Shown: positions 1 through 8,319 of the stretch, piece after piece
How the letters are laid out: every line of letters begins with the position of its first letter
Position numbering within the stretch: position 1 is the first letter of the stretch
From: an uncultured Arthrobacter sp.
GTDB lineage: Bacteria > Actinomycetota > Actinomycetes > Actinomycetales > Micrococcaceae
Length of the DNA: 64,000 bases
Direction: 5' to 3'
NCBI RefSeq assembly: GCF_947493765.1
Contig: NZ_CANLSZ010000004.1
Location: 240,461-304,460 of the forward strand
The notes under the pieces: generated by a model
Databases searched by the model: none
The model's input: only the letters and a program-made list of their open reading frames with translations
What the model was told of the DNA's origin: nothing
Translations under genes and position numbers: made by a program

Positions 1-1767
1 CTGCTCGAGCAGTCCCTTCACCTCCCGGATGCGGTGCTCCCGGTCCTTGGCCTGGGAGGAGGAGATGCGCTGTGCCGCGGCGACGGAATCGGCCAGGGAC
101 CGGTGGTACTCCTCGGCGATCTCCGCGAAGTGGTCGCGGGTCTCGCGCTGGACGAGCCGCAGGCGGTCCTTGAGCTGTTTTCCGACCTGGAAGACGACGT
201 CGTCGATCTGGCGTCGCACCATGGTCTTCGCCTCCGTCTGCCTGCGCTTCAGGCGGGCTTCCTTGTCCTCGCGGTAGGCCTTGCGTCCCAGGAGCAGGCC
301 GGCACCGACCGACAGCGGATTGATCAGTGACATGCCGATGATGCCGGTGAGCAGGCCGAACATCAGCACGCCCCCGTACGAGCCGCGCATGCCGATCAGG
401 ACCTTGCCGGGCAGGCTCACCCTGCCCGGGTCGAGGTCGGGGACCTCCTCGACCGGCGTGAGGACGTCGTCGGTACCCGACACCTGGAGCAGCGGGAGGG
501 GCACCTCGTCGCGTGCGAACAGCTCGGCGACCTCGCCCGCCAGCCACTGGGAGCGTTCGTTCGTCCACACGAACGTGTCGGACACCGCAGCGGCGACGCG
601 CTGCTCCAGCCACTGCGCGAACTGGTCCCACACCTCCCCCGGATCAGCGGCGTCGATGGCCGTCTCGGCCTCACGCTGGATCTTGCGCAGGCGATCCCGC
701 AGGTCGTGTTCCATGTCGGCGATCAGGTCCGACATGCCGTCGTTGAGGGTGACCTGCCAGCGCGCCGAACGACGACGCTGCTGGTCGGCTTCGGCCTTCG
801 TCTCCTCGAGTCCGGCGAGGAGCTCCCTGACGCCGTCGGGATTCTCGAGGGCGCTGAGTTCGGTCCGCAGCGCCAGCTGCAGATGCTCGGCGGTCGAGAG
901 CAGATCCTGGGCGACCGACCGCTGCTGGACCGCCGCGGCCTTCCCCACGATCTCGTGGAGGAGGTACGTCACGAGTTCGGGGAAGCCGGACTCCTGGTTG
1001 AGCTCCGCGTCGTTGGTCTGCGCGGCGTGCAGACGGAGATCCGACGAGACGGGGAGCAACGGCACCGAGGTCGCGTCGGCACGATCGAGATGCCCCCGAT
1101 CGAGGTCCGCGATCCTCCTCCACTGGGGGTACAGATCCGTCTTCGAGAGCACGCACGCCACGGTGGGCACGATGCGCTGCGCCTGCTTCAGGAAACGGAG
1201 CTCGGGTTCCGTGTACTCCTGGGAGGCATCGGACACGAGGAGCATGGCGTCGGCCGTCGGCAGCGCCGTCAGGGTGGTCAGCGCGTGCGCCGAGTCCAGC
1301 CCTCCCACGCCGGGCGAGTCGATGATCGACAGTCCTCGCTCGAGGATCTTGCGGGGCAACCCGATCTCGGCGGCTGCCAGGCGCTGCTCGTTGCCCGGGT
1401 TGTGCCGCTCCGAGACGTAGTGCGCGATCTCCGCGAGCGGGATCTGCCGTCGCTCCGGTGGCCCGCCGTCCTGCCCCGCTGCGGACTCCCCACCTGCCAC
1501 GACCACGACGGCGGAGGCCGGATCGCCCCAGCGGACCACGGTCGGGACCGAGGTCGCGATGTCGTCGTCCACGGGACAGACCGGCGCATTGACGAGGGCG
1601 TTGATGAGCTTGCTCTTGCCCTGCTTGAACTCACCGACGACGATCACCCTGACCTCCGGGTCGCCGAGCCGCCGGAGGGTCTGCTCCAGCCGTTGCCTGA
1701 GATCGCCTCGCTCCCCGACCACCACCAGCTCGATGGCACCCTCCACCATGCTGACCAGATCAACCAT
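1..1767 (-). CDS. Dynamin-like GTPase, IniA-like (3' end beyond the window)
   Basis: This is a large dynamin-family GTPase; 589 codons are visible and the C-terminus lies beyond base 1. The P-loop GEFKQGKS is at residues 45-52, the G3 motif DSPGVGG at 150-156 and the G4 motif SKTD at 208-211. A long helical region follows, then a Gly- and Leu-rich hydrophobic hairpin around residues 455-490 that probably inserts in the membrane, then a charged coiled-coil-like tail. The ATG at 1767 follows GAGGGG with a 7-base gap. The IniB-like gene is immediately upstream on the same strand. In mycobacteria IniA and IniC are dynamin-like partners of IniB, and IniA remodels membranes. I infer the same role here. 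A second GTPase gene (IniC-like) may lie just outside the window. Confidence 0.88.
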   Translation of the reverse strand, partial: MVDLVSMVEGAIELVVVGERGDLRQRLEQTLRRLGDPEVRVIVVGEFKQGKSKLINALVNAPVCPVDDDIATSVPTVVRWGDPASAVVVVAGGESAAGQDGGPPERRQIPLAEIAHYVSERHNPGNEQRLAAAEIGLPRKILERGLSIIDSPGVGGLDSAHALTTLTALPTADAMLLVSDASQEYTEPELRFLKQAQRIVPTVACVLSKTDLYPQWRRIADLDRGHLDRADATSVPLLPVSSDLRLHAAQTNDAELNQESGFPELVTYLLHEIVGKAAAVQQRSVAQDLLSTAEHLQLALRTELSALENPDGVRELLAGLEETKAEADQQRRRSARWQVTLNDGMSDLIADMEHDLRDRLRKIQREAETAIDAADPGEVWDQFAQWLEQRVAAAVSDTFVWTNERSQWLAGEVAELFARDEVPLPLLQVSGTDDVLTPVEEVPDLDPGRVSLPGKVLIGMRGSYGGVLMFGLLTGIIGMSLINPLSVGAGLLLGRKAYREDKEARLKRRQTEAKTMVRRQIDDVVFQVGKQLKDRLRLVQRETRDHFAEIAEEYHRSLADSVAAAQRISSSQAKDREHRIREVKGLLEQ

Positions 1768-1796
1768 CGTGCAACCCCTCGTCCGCCGGATCCGGC

Positions 1797-1841
1797 AACG
1801 GTCCGGCCCAGCAGGAGTGCTTCCCGCTGGGCCGGACCGTT
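1797..1841 (-). terminator. Perfect 16-bp inverted repeat between iniB-like and GTPase genes
   Basis: The arms 1797-1812 and 1826-1841 are exactly complementary, with a 13-base loop, in the 99-base gap between the two genes. No T-run follows on the minus strand. It may act as a partial terminator or as an mRNA-stabilising stem that lowers GTPase expression relative to the IniB-like protein. Confidence 0.6.
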
Positions 1842-1866
1842 ACCCGCCTGTCGTGTGCTCTCCTGC

Positions 1867-3651
1867 CTAGTGACCAGCCTCCTCCAGGTGGACGTCGGTG
1901 TCGACATCCAGGTCCAGCGAGTTGTCCTGGTTGAAGGAGTGGTCGTCGACCGAGGTGTACTCGTTCATCGAGTTGTCGTTGAAGGAGTCCTCGACGGTCA
2001 GCTCGGTGTCGACCGACTCGTCGTTGAACGAGTTCTCGACGGCCAGCTCGGTGTCGACCGAGTTGTCGTTGTAGGAGTCCTCGATCGTCGAGTTGTCGTT
2101 GAACGAGTCGGTGACGTCGACGGCCAGGTCCACCGAGTTGTCGGTGACCGAGTTGTCCATCGCCAGGGTGTTGCCGTTCAGCGAATCGGTGACCGAGTTG
2201 TCCGTGTTCGTGGAGCTGTCGTTGAACGAGTCGCTCGTCGAGTTGTCCGTGCTCGAGTTGTCGTTCAGCGAATCGGTGATGTCCACGTCGAGGTCCACCG
2301 AGTTGTCCGTGGTGGTCGAGTTGTCGTTGAACGAGTCACTGACGGAGTTGTCGATGTCGAGGGTGTTGCCGTTCAGCGAATCGTTGACCGAATTGTCGGT
2401 GTTGGTCGAGTTGTCGTTCAGCGAATCGGTGATGGCCACGTCGAGGTCCACCGAGTTGTCGGAACTGTCGCTGTTGTCCGAGTTGTCGCTGTTGTCGGAA
2501 TTGTCGTTGTAGGAATCCGTGGCCGAATTGTCCGAGTTGTCGTTGTGCGAATCGGTGACCGAGTTGTCCGAGTTGTCGCTGTTGTCGGAATTGTCGTTGT
2601 AGGAATCCGTGGTCGAGTTGTCCGAGTTGTCGTTGTCGGAGTTGTCGTTGTAGGAGTCCGAGATGACGGTGGTCGTCGAGCTGTCGTTGTTGGAGTCCCT
2701 CGTGGAGTTGTCCGTCGAGTTGTCGTTGTTGGAATCCGTCATGACGGTCGTCGTGGAGTTGTCCGAGTTGTCGTTCCCGGAGTCCGTGGTCGTGGTGGAG
2801 TTGTCCGAGTTGTCGTTGTAGGAGTCGGTCGTGGTGCCGATCGCGACGCTGGCACCGCCACCCGCAGAGACGTTGGTGGAGCTGTTCTGGGAGTTGTCGA
2901 CCGAGTTGTCCACGGAGTTGTCCACGGCCGCGTCACCGTTGGCTGCCACGGCGTGATCGCCGGACGCCACGTACGCGTCGTTGTCGAACATCTGGTTGAC
3001 ATCGCCGTTGGCCCAGATGTTCTGGTTCACCGAGCTGTCGACGATCGTGTCCCGGTCGTCCACCGAGGAGGTGTAGGAGTAGTTGTTGACCACGTGCATG
3101 AGCTGCTGGACGGCGTTCCCGTGGTCGCTGTCGTCGCCACCGGTCGCGGGGCTTCCCGGCGTGACCGGTGCGGTCGAGCCGCCCCCGTTGCCGCCCGAGC
3201 CTCCGGCACCGCCTGCTCCTCCGGCACCGCCCGCTCCGCCGTGGCCGCCGGCTCCGCCCGTGCCGCCGCCTGTGCTGCCGCCACCCATGCTGCCGCCGCC
3301 CTGACCGCCCGTGCCACCGGCGCCCATGCCGCCGCCGCCACCCATGCCACCGGCGCCCATGCCGCCGCCCGCGCTCCCGATGACACTCGGCGCCCCGCCG
3401 GCACCCGGCATCATCGGAGCCACGTCGCCGGAGGAATTGCCACCGGTCATGTAGGTGCGGTCGAAGGACGCGTTGACCGGTGCGTAGTCGAGGACGACCG
3501 GCATGACCGAGTCGACATCGTCCATGCAGACGCCGCCGAGTCCTGCTGCGGCGAGGGTGCCTTCGGGATCGGCGATGAACTCGTTGGCTGCATCGGCGTC
3601 GCGGAAGAGGTTCATGAGGAAGTCGAGCAGATCGTTCGCGAGAGTAGTCAT
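1867..3651 (-). CDS. IniB N-terminal-domain protein with Gly-rich linker and Asp-Asn-Ser repeats
   Basis: This 594-residue protein starts with an IniB-like helical domain (about 1-60; MTTLANDLLDFLMNLFRDAD). A Gly-rich stretch follows at about 84-158, then a short mixed segment (170-240). About 350 residues are built almost only of Asp, Asn, Ser and Thr. The core unit is D-S-[YFLNHG]-N-D-N-S, seen about nineteen times and alternating with DNSV, DNST and VDLDVDITDS-type segments. There is no signal peptide and no membrane segment, and Lys is almost absent, so the protein is very acidic. The start has AAGGA 6 bases upstream. Mycobacterial IniB is also a Gly-rich partner of dynamin-like IniA/IniC in a cell-wall-stress operon. 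Its biochemical role is unknown. A repetitive scaffold, amyloid-like fibre or beta-solenoid would fit the sequence. Confidence 0.85.
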   Translation of the reverse strand: MTTLANDLLDFLMNLFRDADAANEFIADPEGTLAAAGLGGVCMDDVDSVMPVVLDYAPVNASFDRTYMTGGNSSGDVAPMMPGAGGAPSVIGSAGGGMGAGGMGGGGGMGAGGTGGQGGGSMGGGSTGGGTGGAGGHGGAGGAGGAGGAGGSGGNGGGSTAPVTPGSPATGGDDSDHGNAVQQLMHVVNNYSYTSSVDDRDTIVDSSVNQNIWANGDVNQMFDNDAYVASGDHAVAANGDAAVDNSVDNSVDNSQNSSTNVSAGGGASVAIGTTTDSYNDNSDNSTTTTDSGNDNSDNSTTTVMTDSNNDNSTDNSTRDSNNDSSTTTVISDSYNDNSDNDNSDNSTTDSYNDNSDNSDNSDNSVTDSHNDNSDNSATDSYNDNSDNSDNSDNSDSSDNSVDLDVAITDSLNDNSTNTDNSVNDSLNGNTLDIDNSVSDSFNDNSTTTDNSVDLDVDITDSLNDNSSTDNSTSDSFNDSSTNTDNSVTDSLNGNTLAMDNSVTDNSVDLAVDVTDSFNDNSTIEDSYNDNSVDTELAVENSFNDESVDTELTVEDSFNDNSMNEYTSVDDHSFNQDNSLDLDVDTDVHLEEAGH

Positions 3652-3769
3652 TGGGAATCCTTCTCAGTGTCTCGGTACCGGTTCGGCACGGCGTCCTTGC
3701 CGGGCTTGATGCAAACCTATGATCGGGTCCGGCGCCGTGGCATCGGGGCGGTGCCCCCCACCGTGGCAG

Positions 3770-3805
3770 CCCCTGTTAGGGGATTCCGGGTCGGTGCATT
3801 AGGGG
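3770..3805 (-). promoter_or_regulatory. Candidate operator upstream of iniB-like gene (CCCCTAA half-sites)
   Basis: Read on the minus strand, CCCCTAACAGGGG (3770-3782) is a 5-bp dyad. A second CCCCTAA lies at 3799-3805, 23 bases away, about two helical turns. A weak -10 (TAGGTT, 3714-3719) with no good -35 follows, as expected for an activator-dependent promoter. The LuxR-type protein encoded next door is the obvious candidate ligand, by inference. Confidence 0.4.
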
Positions 3806-3806
3806 C

Positions 3807-5933
3807 TCATGGGGATGCGGCGCCCGCACCGGTGTCCTGGGTGAGCAGGCGAAGACGAGCGAGCAGGTCGGAACGGGTATCGGCGCCGAGGCGCCGCCGG
3901 ATCCGGGCCACGTGGTGCTCGACCGTGCGGGGGGAGATGAAGACGGTCTCGCTGATCTCGCGGTAGGTGCGGCCCTGCACCACGAACGTCGCGATCTCGC
4001 GTTCCCGGTCGGTCAGGAAGGCGCCCGTGGGCTCGGCTGCCTGCGCGGCGTCCGTGGTGGCACGGGTGCGGGCGGGATCCGTGCCGTCCCGTGCGGGTCT
4101 GGGAGCTGCTGCTGCTTGGCGGCCTGCCGGAGCAGGAGTCCCGGAGGAGGACGTCGGCTGTGCCTGGGTGTGCTGCACCGTGCTCGACCGTCGCGGGATC
4201 GGTCGGAGATCGCGAGCACACGCGAGCAGGCGAACCATGTCGGTCCGGTCCGCTGCCCGGGCGGACGCATGGCCGACAAGCCGGGCGCCGTCCCATGCGT
4301 GGCCCACCTCGGCCAGTCCGCGCGCCGCGGCCTCGACGGCGTCCGGGTCGAACCGGCCGCCCAGCACCCTGACCCAGGCCCCACCCGCCGCGGCGTAGGT
4401 GCCCGCCAGCGGATAGTCCGCCGCTCCTGACACGAGGGCCGCGGCGTGCGGCGCGAGGCGATCGGGCCGTTCGAGCAGCAACTCGGCCTGGACGGCGCAC
4501 CAGCGCAGGGGGACCGTCCAGAGCGCCGGCTCGCCGAGGCGTCCGAGGAGGGCCCAGGCTTCCTCCAGGTACGGCTCCAGGACGTCCGCCTTCCGCAGCC
4601 GTGCCGCGGCGATCGCGAGTTCACCCAGCGGCAGGAGGGAGAAGAGGTCCACCGATACGTGGAGCAGAGCCTCGCGGGCCCGTTGCCACCCGTGGACGAG
4701 GCCGGCGGTGTCATCGGTCCGCCGTGCGAGTCCGACCTGCAGCGCGCACAGCAGGACCTCGTCACGCGGGACGAGGTCGGCATCGGCCGTCGAGGCGTCG
4801 GCCATGAGTGCGCGCGCATCATCGAGCTGATCCTCGAGCATCGCTGCCCACGCAGCGATCAGGCACAGCCGGGCGCGCATCCCGCCCTTGCCCTGGCAGC
4901 CGTCGAGCGCTGCGGCGAGCACCGATCGAGCCGTGGCGGGGGCCCCCGCCATGATGGCGGCGAGTCCGGCCAGGGCCGCCGGTGATTCGGGGCTCGGCAG
5001 GAGGCGCCCCGATGCGGTCAGGGTGTCGGAGGCCCTCACCAGCAGGGGAAGCGCCCTCGGCGACGACCCGAGGCCGGCCAGTGTGCCCTCGGCGAGGAGC
5101 GTCGCCGCCACCTGGGTCAGCGACGGGGACCCGGTCGGGGACGGATCCGCGCAGATCCCTCGAGCGCCGTCAGGGTCTCCTGCTGCGACGAGCGCGACGA
5201 CGGCCAGCGGATCCGGAGCACCCGGATCCCGGAGGGCGGCCCACCGGTGGACGTCGGCTGCACGGGACATCATGCCGCGCTGCGCCCAGACGCTCGCGGA
5301 GACCCGCACCGCCCGGGTGAGGTCGGGTGGGTCCGATGCGTGCGTACCGTCCTGCGTCCGGTCCTGATGGGCCGCGAAGTAGTCGTCGAGGATCCTGCAG
5401 GCGGCATCGAGGTCGCCCGAGGCTGCTGCGGCCTCGGCGCGTGCTGCGGCGAGGGAGTCCGGATCCGCGCCGGCGGCCACGGCGAGGTCGAACAGGTCCA
5501 GCGCCCGGTCGGGCTGGTCCACGAGAGCCTGTGTCGCCTCCTGGACCAGGAGCGGTGGCAGCCGCGGGTCCTGCAGTCCTCCACGGGCGAGGTCCCGGGC
5601 CAGACCGCCCAGCGGGATTCCGTGTTCGTCGTGCACGTCGATGAGTGACCGCTGGAGTCGTCGCACCTGGAAGATGTCGGCCTCACGCAGCACGCTGTCG
5701 AGCACGTGGGGCAGGGGCCGACCCCCGACCAGCAGGCCGTCCTCCGCAGCCTTCCTGACCAGGGACGGGAACGATGCACCGGCACCGCATCCGTGGGGTG
5801 GGACCGGACCGTCCGGACGGAATCCGATTCCCAGCGCCAGCACGGCCGCGCGGAGGCCGGGGTCGCCCGGGACGTGCCCGGCGCCGTCGGCCTCCGCGGT
5901 TGCACGGACGGGTTCGGCGTATTCGACGCGCAT
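3807..5933 (-). CDS. LuxR-family transcriptional regulator with long helical-repeat N-terminus
   Basis: This is a 708-residue regulator. The last 65 residues are a LuxR/NarL helix-turn-helix (LTDREREIATFVVQGRTY then SPRTVEHHVARIRRRLGA). About 600 upstream residues are Ala/Leu-rich and look like TPR or MalT-type helical repeats. I see no Walker A, so it is not a typical LAL ATPase. It starts 3 bases after the Hsp70-like stop, with GGAGGGA upstream, so the two are surely co-transcribed. The mycobacterial ini locus is also controlled by a large regulator encoded beside it (IniR). I infer that this protein activates the iniB-like and GTPase genes, possibly in response to the Hsp70-like membrane protein. 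Confidence 0.85.
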   Translation of the reverse strand: MRVEYAEPVRATAEADGAGHVPGDPGLRAAVLALGIGFRPDGPVPPHGCGAGASFPSLVRKAAEDGLLVGGRPLPHVLDSVLREADIFQVRRLQRSLIDVHDEHGIPLGGLARDLARGGLQDPRLPPLLVQEATQALVDQPDRALDLFDLAVAAGADPDSLAAARAEAAAASGDLDAACRILDDYFAAHQDRTQDGTHASDPPDLTRAVRVSASVWAQRGMMSRAADVHRWAALRDPGAPDPLAVVALVAAGDPDGARGICADPSPTGSPSLTQVAATLLAEGTLAGLGSSPRALPLLVRASDTLTASGRLLPSPESPAALAGLAAIMAGAPATARSVLAAALDGCQGKGGMRARLCLIAAWAAMLEDQLDDARALMADASTADADLVPRDEVLLCALQVGLARRTDDTAGLVHGWQRAREALLHVSVDLFSLLPLGELAIAAARLRKADVLEPYLEEAWALLGRLGEPALWTVPLRWCAVQAELLLERPDRLAPHAAALVSGAADYPLAGTYAAAGGAWVRVLGGRFDPDAVEAAARGLAEVGHAWDGARLVGHASARAADRTDMVRLLACARDLRPIPRRSSTVQHTQAQPTSSSGTPAPAGRQAAAAPRPARDGTDPARTRATTDAAQAAEPTGAFLTDREREIATFVVQGRTYREISETVFISPRTVEHHVARIRRRLGADTRSDLLARLRLLTQDTGAGAASP

Positions 5934-5936
5934 CGC

Positions 5937-8138
5937 TCATCCCTCCGCGGGGACGGGCGTTCCGACCGGGGTCGACGACGGTTCTGGTGGGGATGGCTGG
6001 ACGGTGGGGTCCGCCTCAGCGCCATCGCCGGCCCCGCCTCCGGGGTTCGGAGCGGAGGGGGCCGGAGCGGAGGGTGCCGGGGCGGAAGGTGCCGGGGCGG
6101 AGGGGGCCGGCGTGGAAGGCTCCGGTGCGGGCGGCTCGGAGGGCGCGGGGTCGGGACCGGACGGTCCGGGGATCACCGGTGTGGTCGGGCCGGATGTGGG
6201 AGCAGGCGGCGTCGGGGCGGGTGACGTGGGTTCCGGCGCGACCGGGGGATCCGATGGGGACGGCGTGGTCGGTGGGGGTCCCATGGGCACGGTCGGCTGC
6301 CCCGGAGCGGGGGTGGGCCCTGGCTGCGACGGCGACGACGGCCGGGAGGACGGAGCCGGTGAACCGGTCGGCCGGTCACCTGGTGCAGTGGAGGGTGCGT
6401 CCTCGGAGGCACCCGAGGGTGCGCGCCCCGACGACGGCTCCCCCGATACGGGTCTCCCCCCGGACTTCTGCCCGGACTTCTGCCCGGACTTGCGCTCGGA
6501 GTCCGGTCCGTCCGCGGCCTGCCGGGTGGCGGCCGGCGAGGATCCTGCAGTCCCTGCACCGCGGCCGGCGGACTTCTTCGCCGACGGCCGGTCGGAGGGA
6601 TCGCGCTCGTCCGCCGGGTCACCGGCTGCGCGTGATCCTCCCGGAAGGTCTCCATCGAGTGCCGCCTGCGCACGGTCGAGCAGCGTGGGGCCGGCGCCCG
6701 GGGTGGGACCGGCACTCGGGTCGGCACCCGCGCTCGGGGTGGCGCGGGCGGTCCTGCCGGCGCCCGGGGCATCGGACGTCGCCTGGGCGGCTTCCGCCGG
6801 GCTCCCACCGGCGAGGGAGCTCAGCGCCGAGAACGGCGTCGGCATGCCCGCCGCCGTCGCCGTCGCCACGCCGAGCATGGCCACGGCGCCGAGCACGAGT
6901 GCGGCCCTGGCTGCGGTCCGCCGATGCGATCCATGGGCCGGCCCGTGCTGAGCGACGAAGCCGTGCTGCGTTGCGCCGGCATGGGTCGGTGCCGGACGAG
7001 GCGGGCGTGCGTCGTCCTGTGCCGTCGCCGCGAGGACCGCGGGGGCCTCTGACGCCCGTTCCTCCTGGAGCGCCGCTGCGGCGAGCGCCGCTCCGAGGGC
7101 GATCGAGGCCTTCGGGTCGGCGTCGACGGCGAGGGGGCGGTCGAAGGCGCGGGAGAGGAGCTGCGCCACGAGCGGGATCCTGGAGGATCCGCCGATGAGC
7201 AGGATCGCGGAAAGATCAGCGGGGTCCACCCCGGCCCCGTCCAGGGCACCCCCGAGCGCTTCGACCGTCTCGTCGACGGCGGGCTCGATCATCGCCTCGA
7301 ACTCGGACCGCACGAGGCGGATCCCGGCCTGGCTGCCCGGAAGATACACGGGAATGGTGGCGTCGGCGTCGGTGGACAGGGCCTCCTTCGCCTCCGAGCA
7401 CTCCTTCCTCAACCGTGCCAGTGCCTGGAGCGTCTCGTCAGCCGTGGGGTCGAGCTCCGCGAACCGCTCCGGGAGGCACCGCACCACGTGGGCGAACACC
7501 TCCTGGTCGAAGTCGGCCCCGCCGAGCCGTTCCAGTCCTGCGGGTTCACCCAGGACGGTGAAGGTGTCCACATCCTTGACCAGGACCGTGGCGTCGAAGG
7601 TACCGCCGCCCAGGTCGTAGACGGCGAAGGTACTGCCCGGCGCCACCCGCTGCTGCCCGGCGTAGGAGAGCGCGGCGGCTTCCGGCTCGGTCAGCAGGAT
7701 GATGTCCTCGATGCCGGCACGGGCCACCGCTTCCCGGATCGAGGTCATCCGGTGCTCGCCCCACGCGGCAGGATGCGTCACGGTCACCGAGTCCGCCGGA
7801 CCACCCTCGCGTTCGCGGGCATGGTCGACCACATGCCGGACGACGGACGCGAGGAGATCCTCGGCGAGCACCGCATGCTCGCCCATCACCAGCGGGACGT
7901 CGTCACCCACGCGCCGCTTGAACTCGCGGGCGAGTCGGTCCGGACGGAGCATGCCGCGACGTTCCGCCGCGTCGCCGACCACGAACGAGCCGTCGTCGTC
8001 CACGAAGACCACGGAGGGGATGCAGGTCGCGCGGACGCCGAGCGGGAGGATCTGCGGATCCTGGTGCGCTTTCCCGACCCTCATGATCGCGGCGGCTGTA
8101 TAGCTCGTTCCTACATCGACACTGACGTGATAGGACAT
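5937..8138 (-). CDS. Membrane-anchored Hsp70-like protein with proline-rich extracellular tail
   Basis: This 733-residue protein has an Hsp70/actin-type ATPase domain at residues 1-350: SVDVGTSYTAA at the phosphate-1 site, DLGGGTFD at 175-182 and GGSSRIP near 317. No Hsp70 substrate-binding domain follows. Instead there is one transmembrane helix (about 411-430) and a roughly 300-residue Pro/Ala/Ser/Thr-rich tail with tandem PAPSA repeats, presumably outside the cell. The ATG at 8138 is chosen because the protein homology begins there and GGGGGAAG lies just upstream. An in-frame extension to 8207 has no homology. I infer a sensor: a cytosolic nucleotide-binding head coupled to a wall-spanning tail. 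It heads the LuxR, IniB-like and GTPase gene string. Confidence 0.85.
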   Translation of the reverse strand: MSYHVSVDVGTSYTAAAIMRVGKAHQDPQILPLGVRATCIPSVVFVDDDGSFVVGDAAERRGMLRPDRLAREFKRRVGDDVPLVMGEHAVLAEDLLASVVRHVVDHAREREGGPADSVTVTHPAAWGEHRMTSIREAVARAGIEDIILLTEPEAAALSYAGQQRVAPGSTFAVYDLGGGTFDATVLVKDVDTFTVLGEPAGLERLGGADFDQEVFAHVVRCLPERFAELDPTADETLQALARLRKECSEAKEALSTDADATIPVYLPGSQAGIRLVRSEFEAMIEPAVDETVEALGGALDGAGVDPADLSAILLIGGSSRIPLVAQLLSRAFDRPLAVDADPKASIALGAALAAAALQEERASEAPAVLAATAQDDARPPRPAPTHAGATQHGFVAQHGPAHGSHRRTAARAALVLGAVAMLGVATATAAGMPTPFSALSSLAGGSPAEAAQATSDAPGAGRTARATPSAGADPSAGPTPGAGPTLLDRAQAALDGDLPGGSRAAGDPADERDPSDRPSAKKSAGRGAGTAGSSPAATRQAADGPDSERKSGQKSGQKSGGRPVSGEPSSGRAPSGASEDAPSTAPGDRPTGSPAPSSRPSSPSQPGPTPAPGQPTVPMGPPPTTPSPSDPPVAPEPTSPAPTPPAPTSGPTTPVIPGPSGPDPAPSEPPAPEPSTPAPSAPAPSAPAPSAPAPSAPNPGGGAGDGAEADPTVQPSPPEPSSTPVGTPVPAEG

Positions 8139-8289
8139 TCTTCCCCCGGACGCGGTTTCCCCATGACCAACTGTCCCCAGCCAATACCGCTGCCTCCGGG
8201 CGGACAAGAGTAATTGCCCGTGCGCACTACGTGATCACGGACCGCGGATACCCGATTTCCGTGCTCGGGCCCACGCGGTGTCAGGGGAC

Positions 8290-8319
8290 GCGCCCGCCCC
8301 TACCGGCGGGAGCGGGCGC
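8290..8319 (-). terminator. Hairpin at the end of the ABC-F gene
   Basis: GCGCCCGC (8290-8297) pairs with GCGGGCGC (8312-8319), touching the stop codon of the ABC-F gene. The loop is GC-rich and there is no T-run, so this is a modest candidate. Confidence 0.35.

Noticed and set aside
1900-2900. Regular repeats considered as a CRISPR array or minisatellite
   Set aside because: Unit lengths vary, there are no unique spacers of constant size and the repeats keep one coding frame.
706-3966. Very long plus-strand open frame opposite the iniB-like gene
   Set aside because: It is Val/Arg-rich low complexity made by reading the DNS repeats backwards. The minus-strand frame has an IniB domain, ribosome site and neighbours that make sense.
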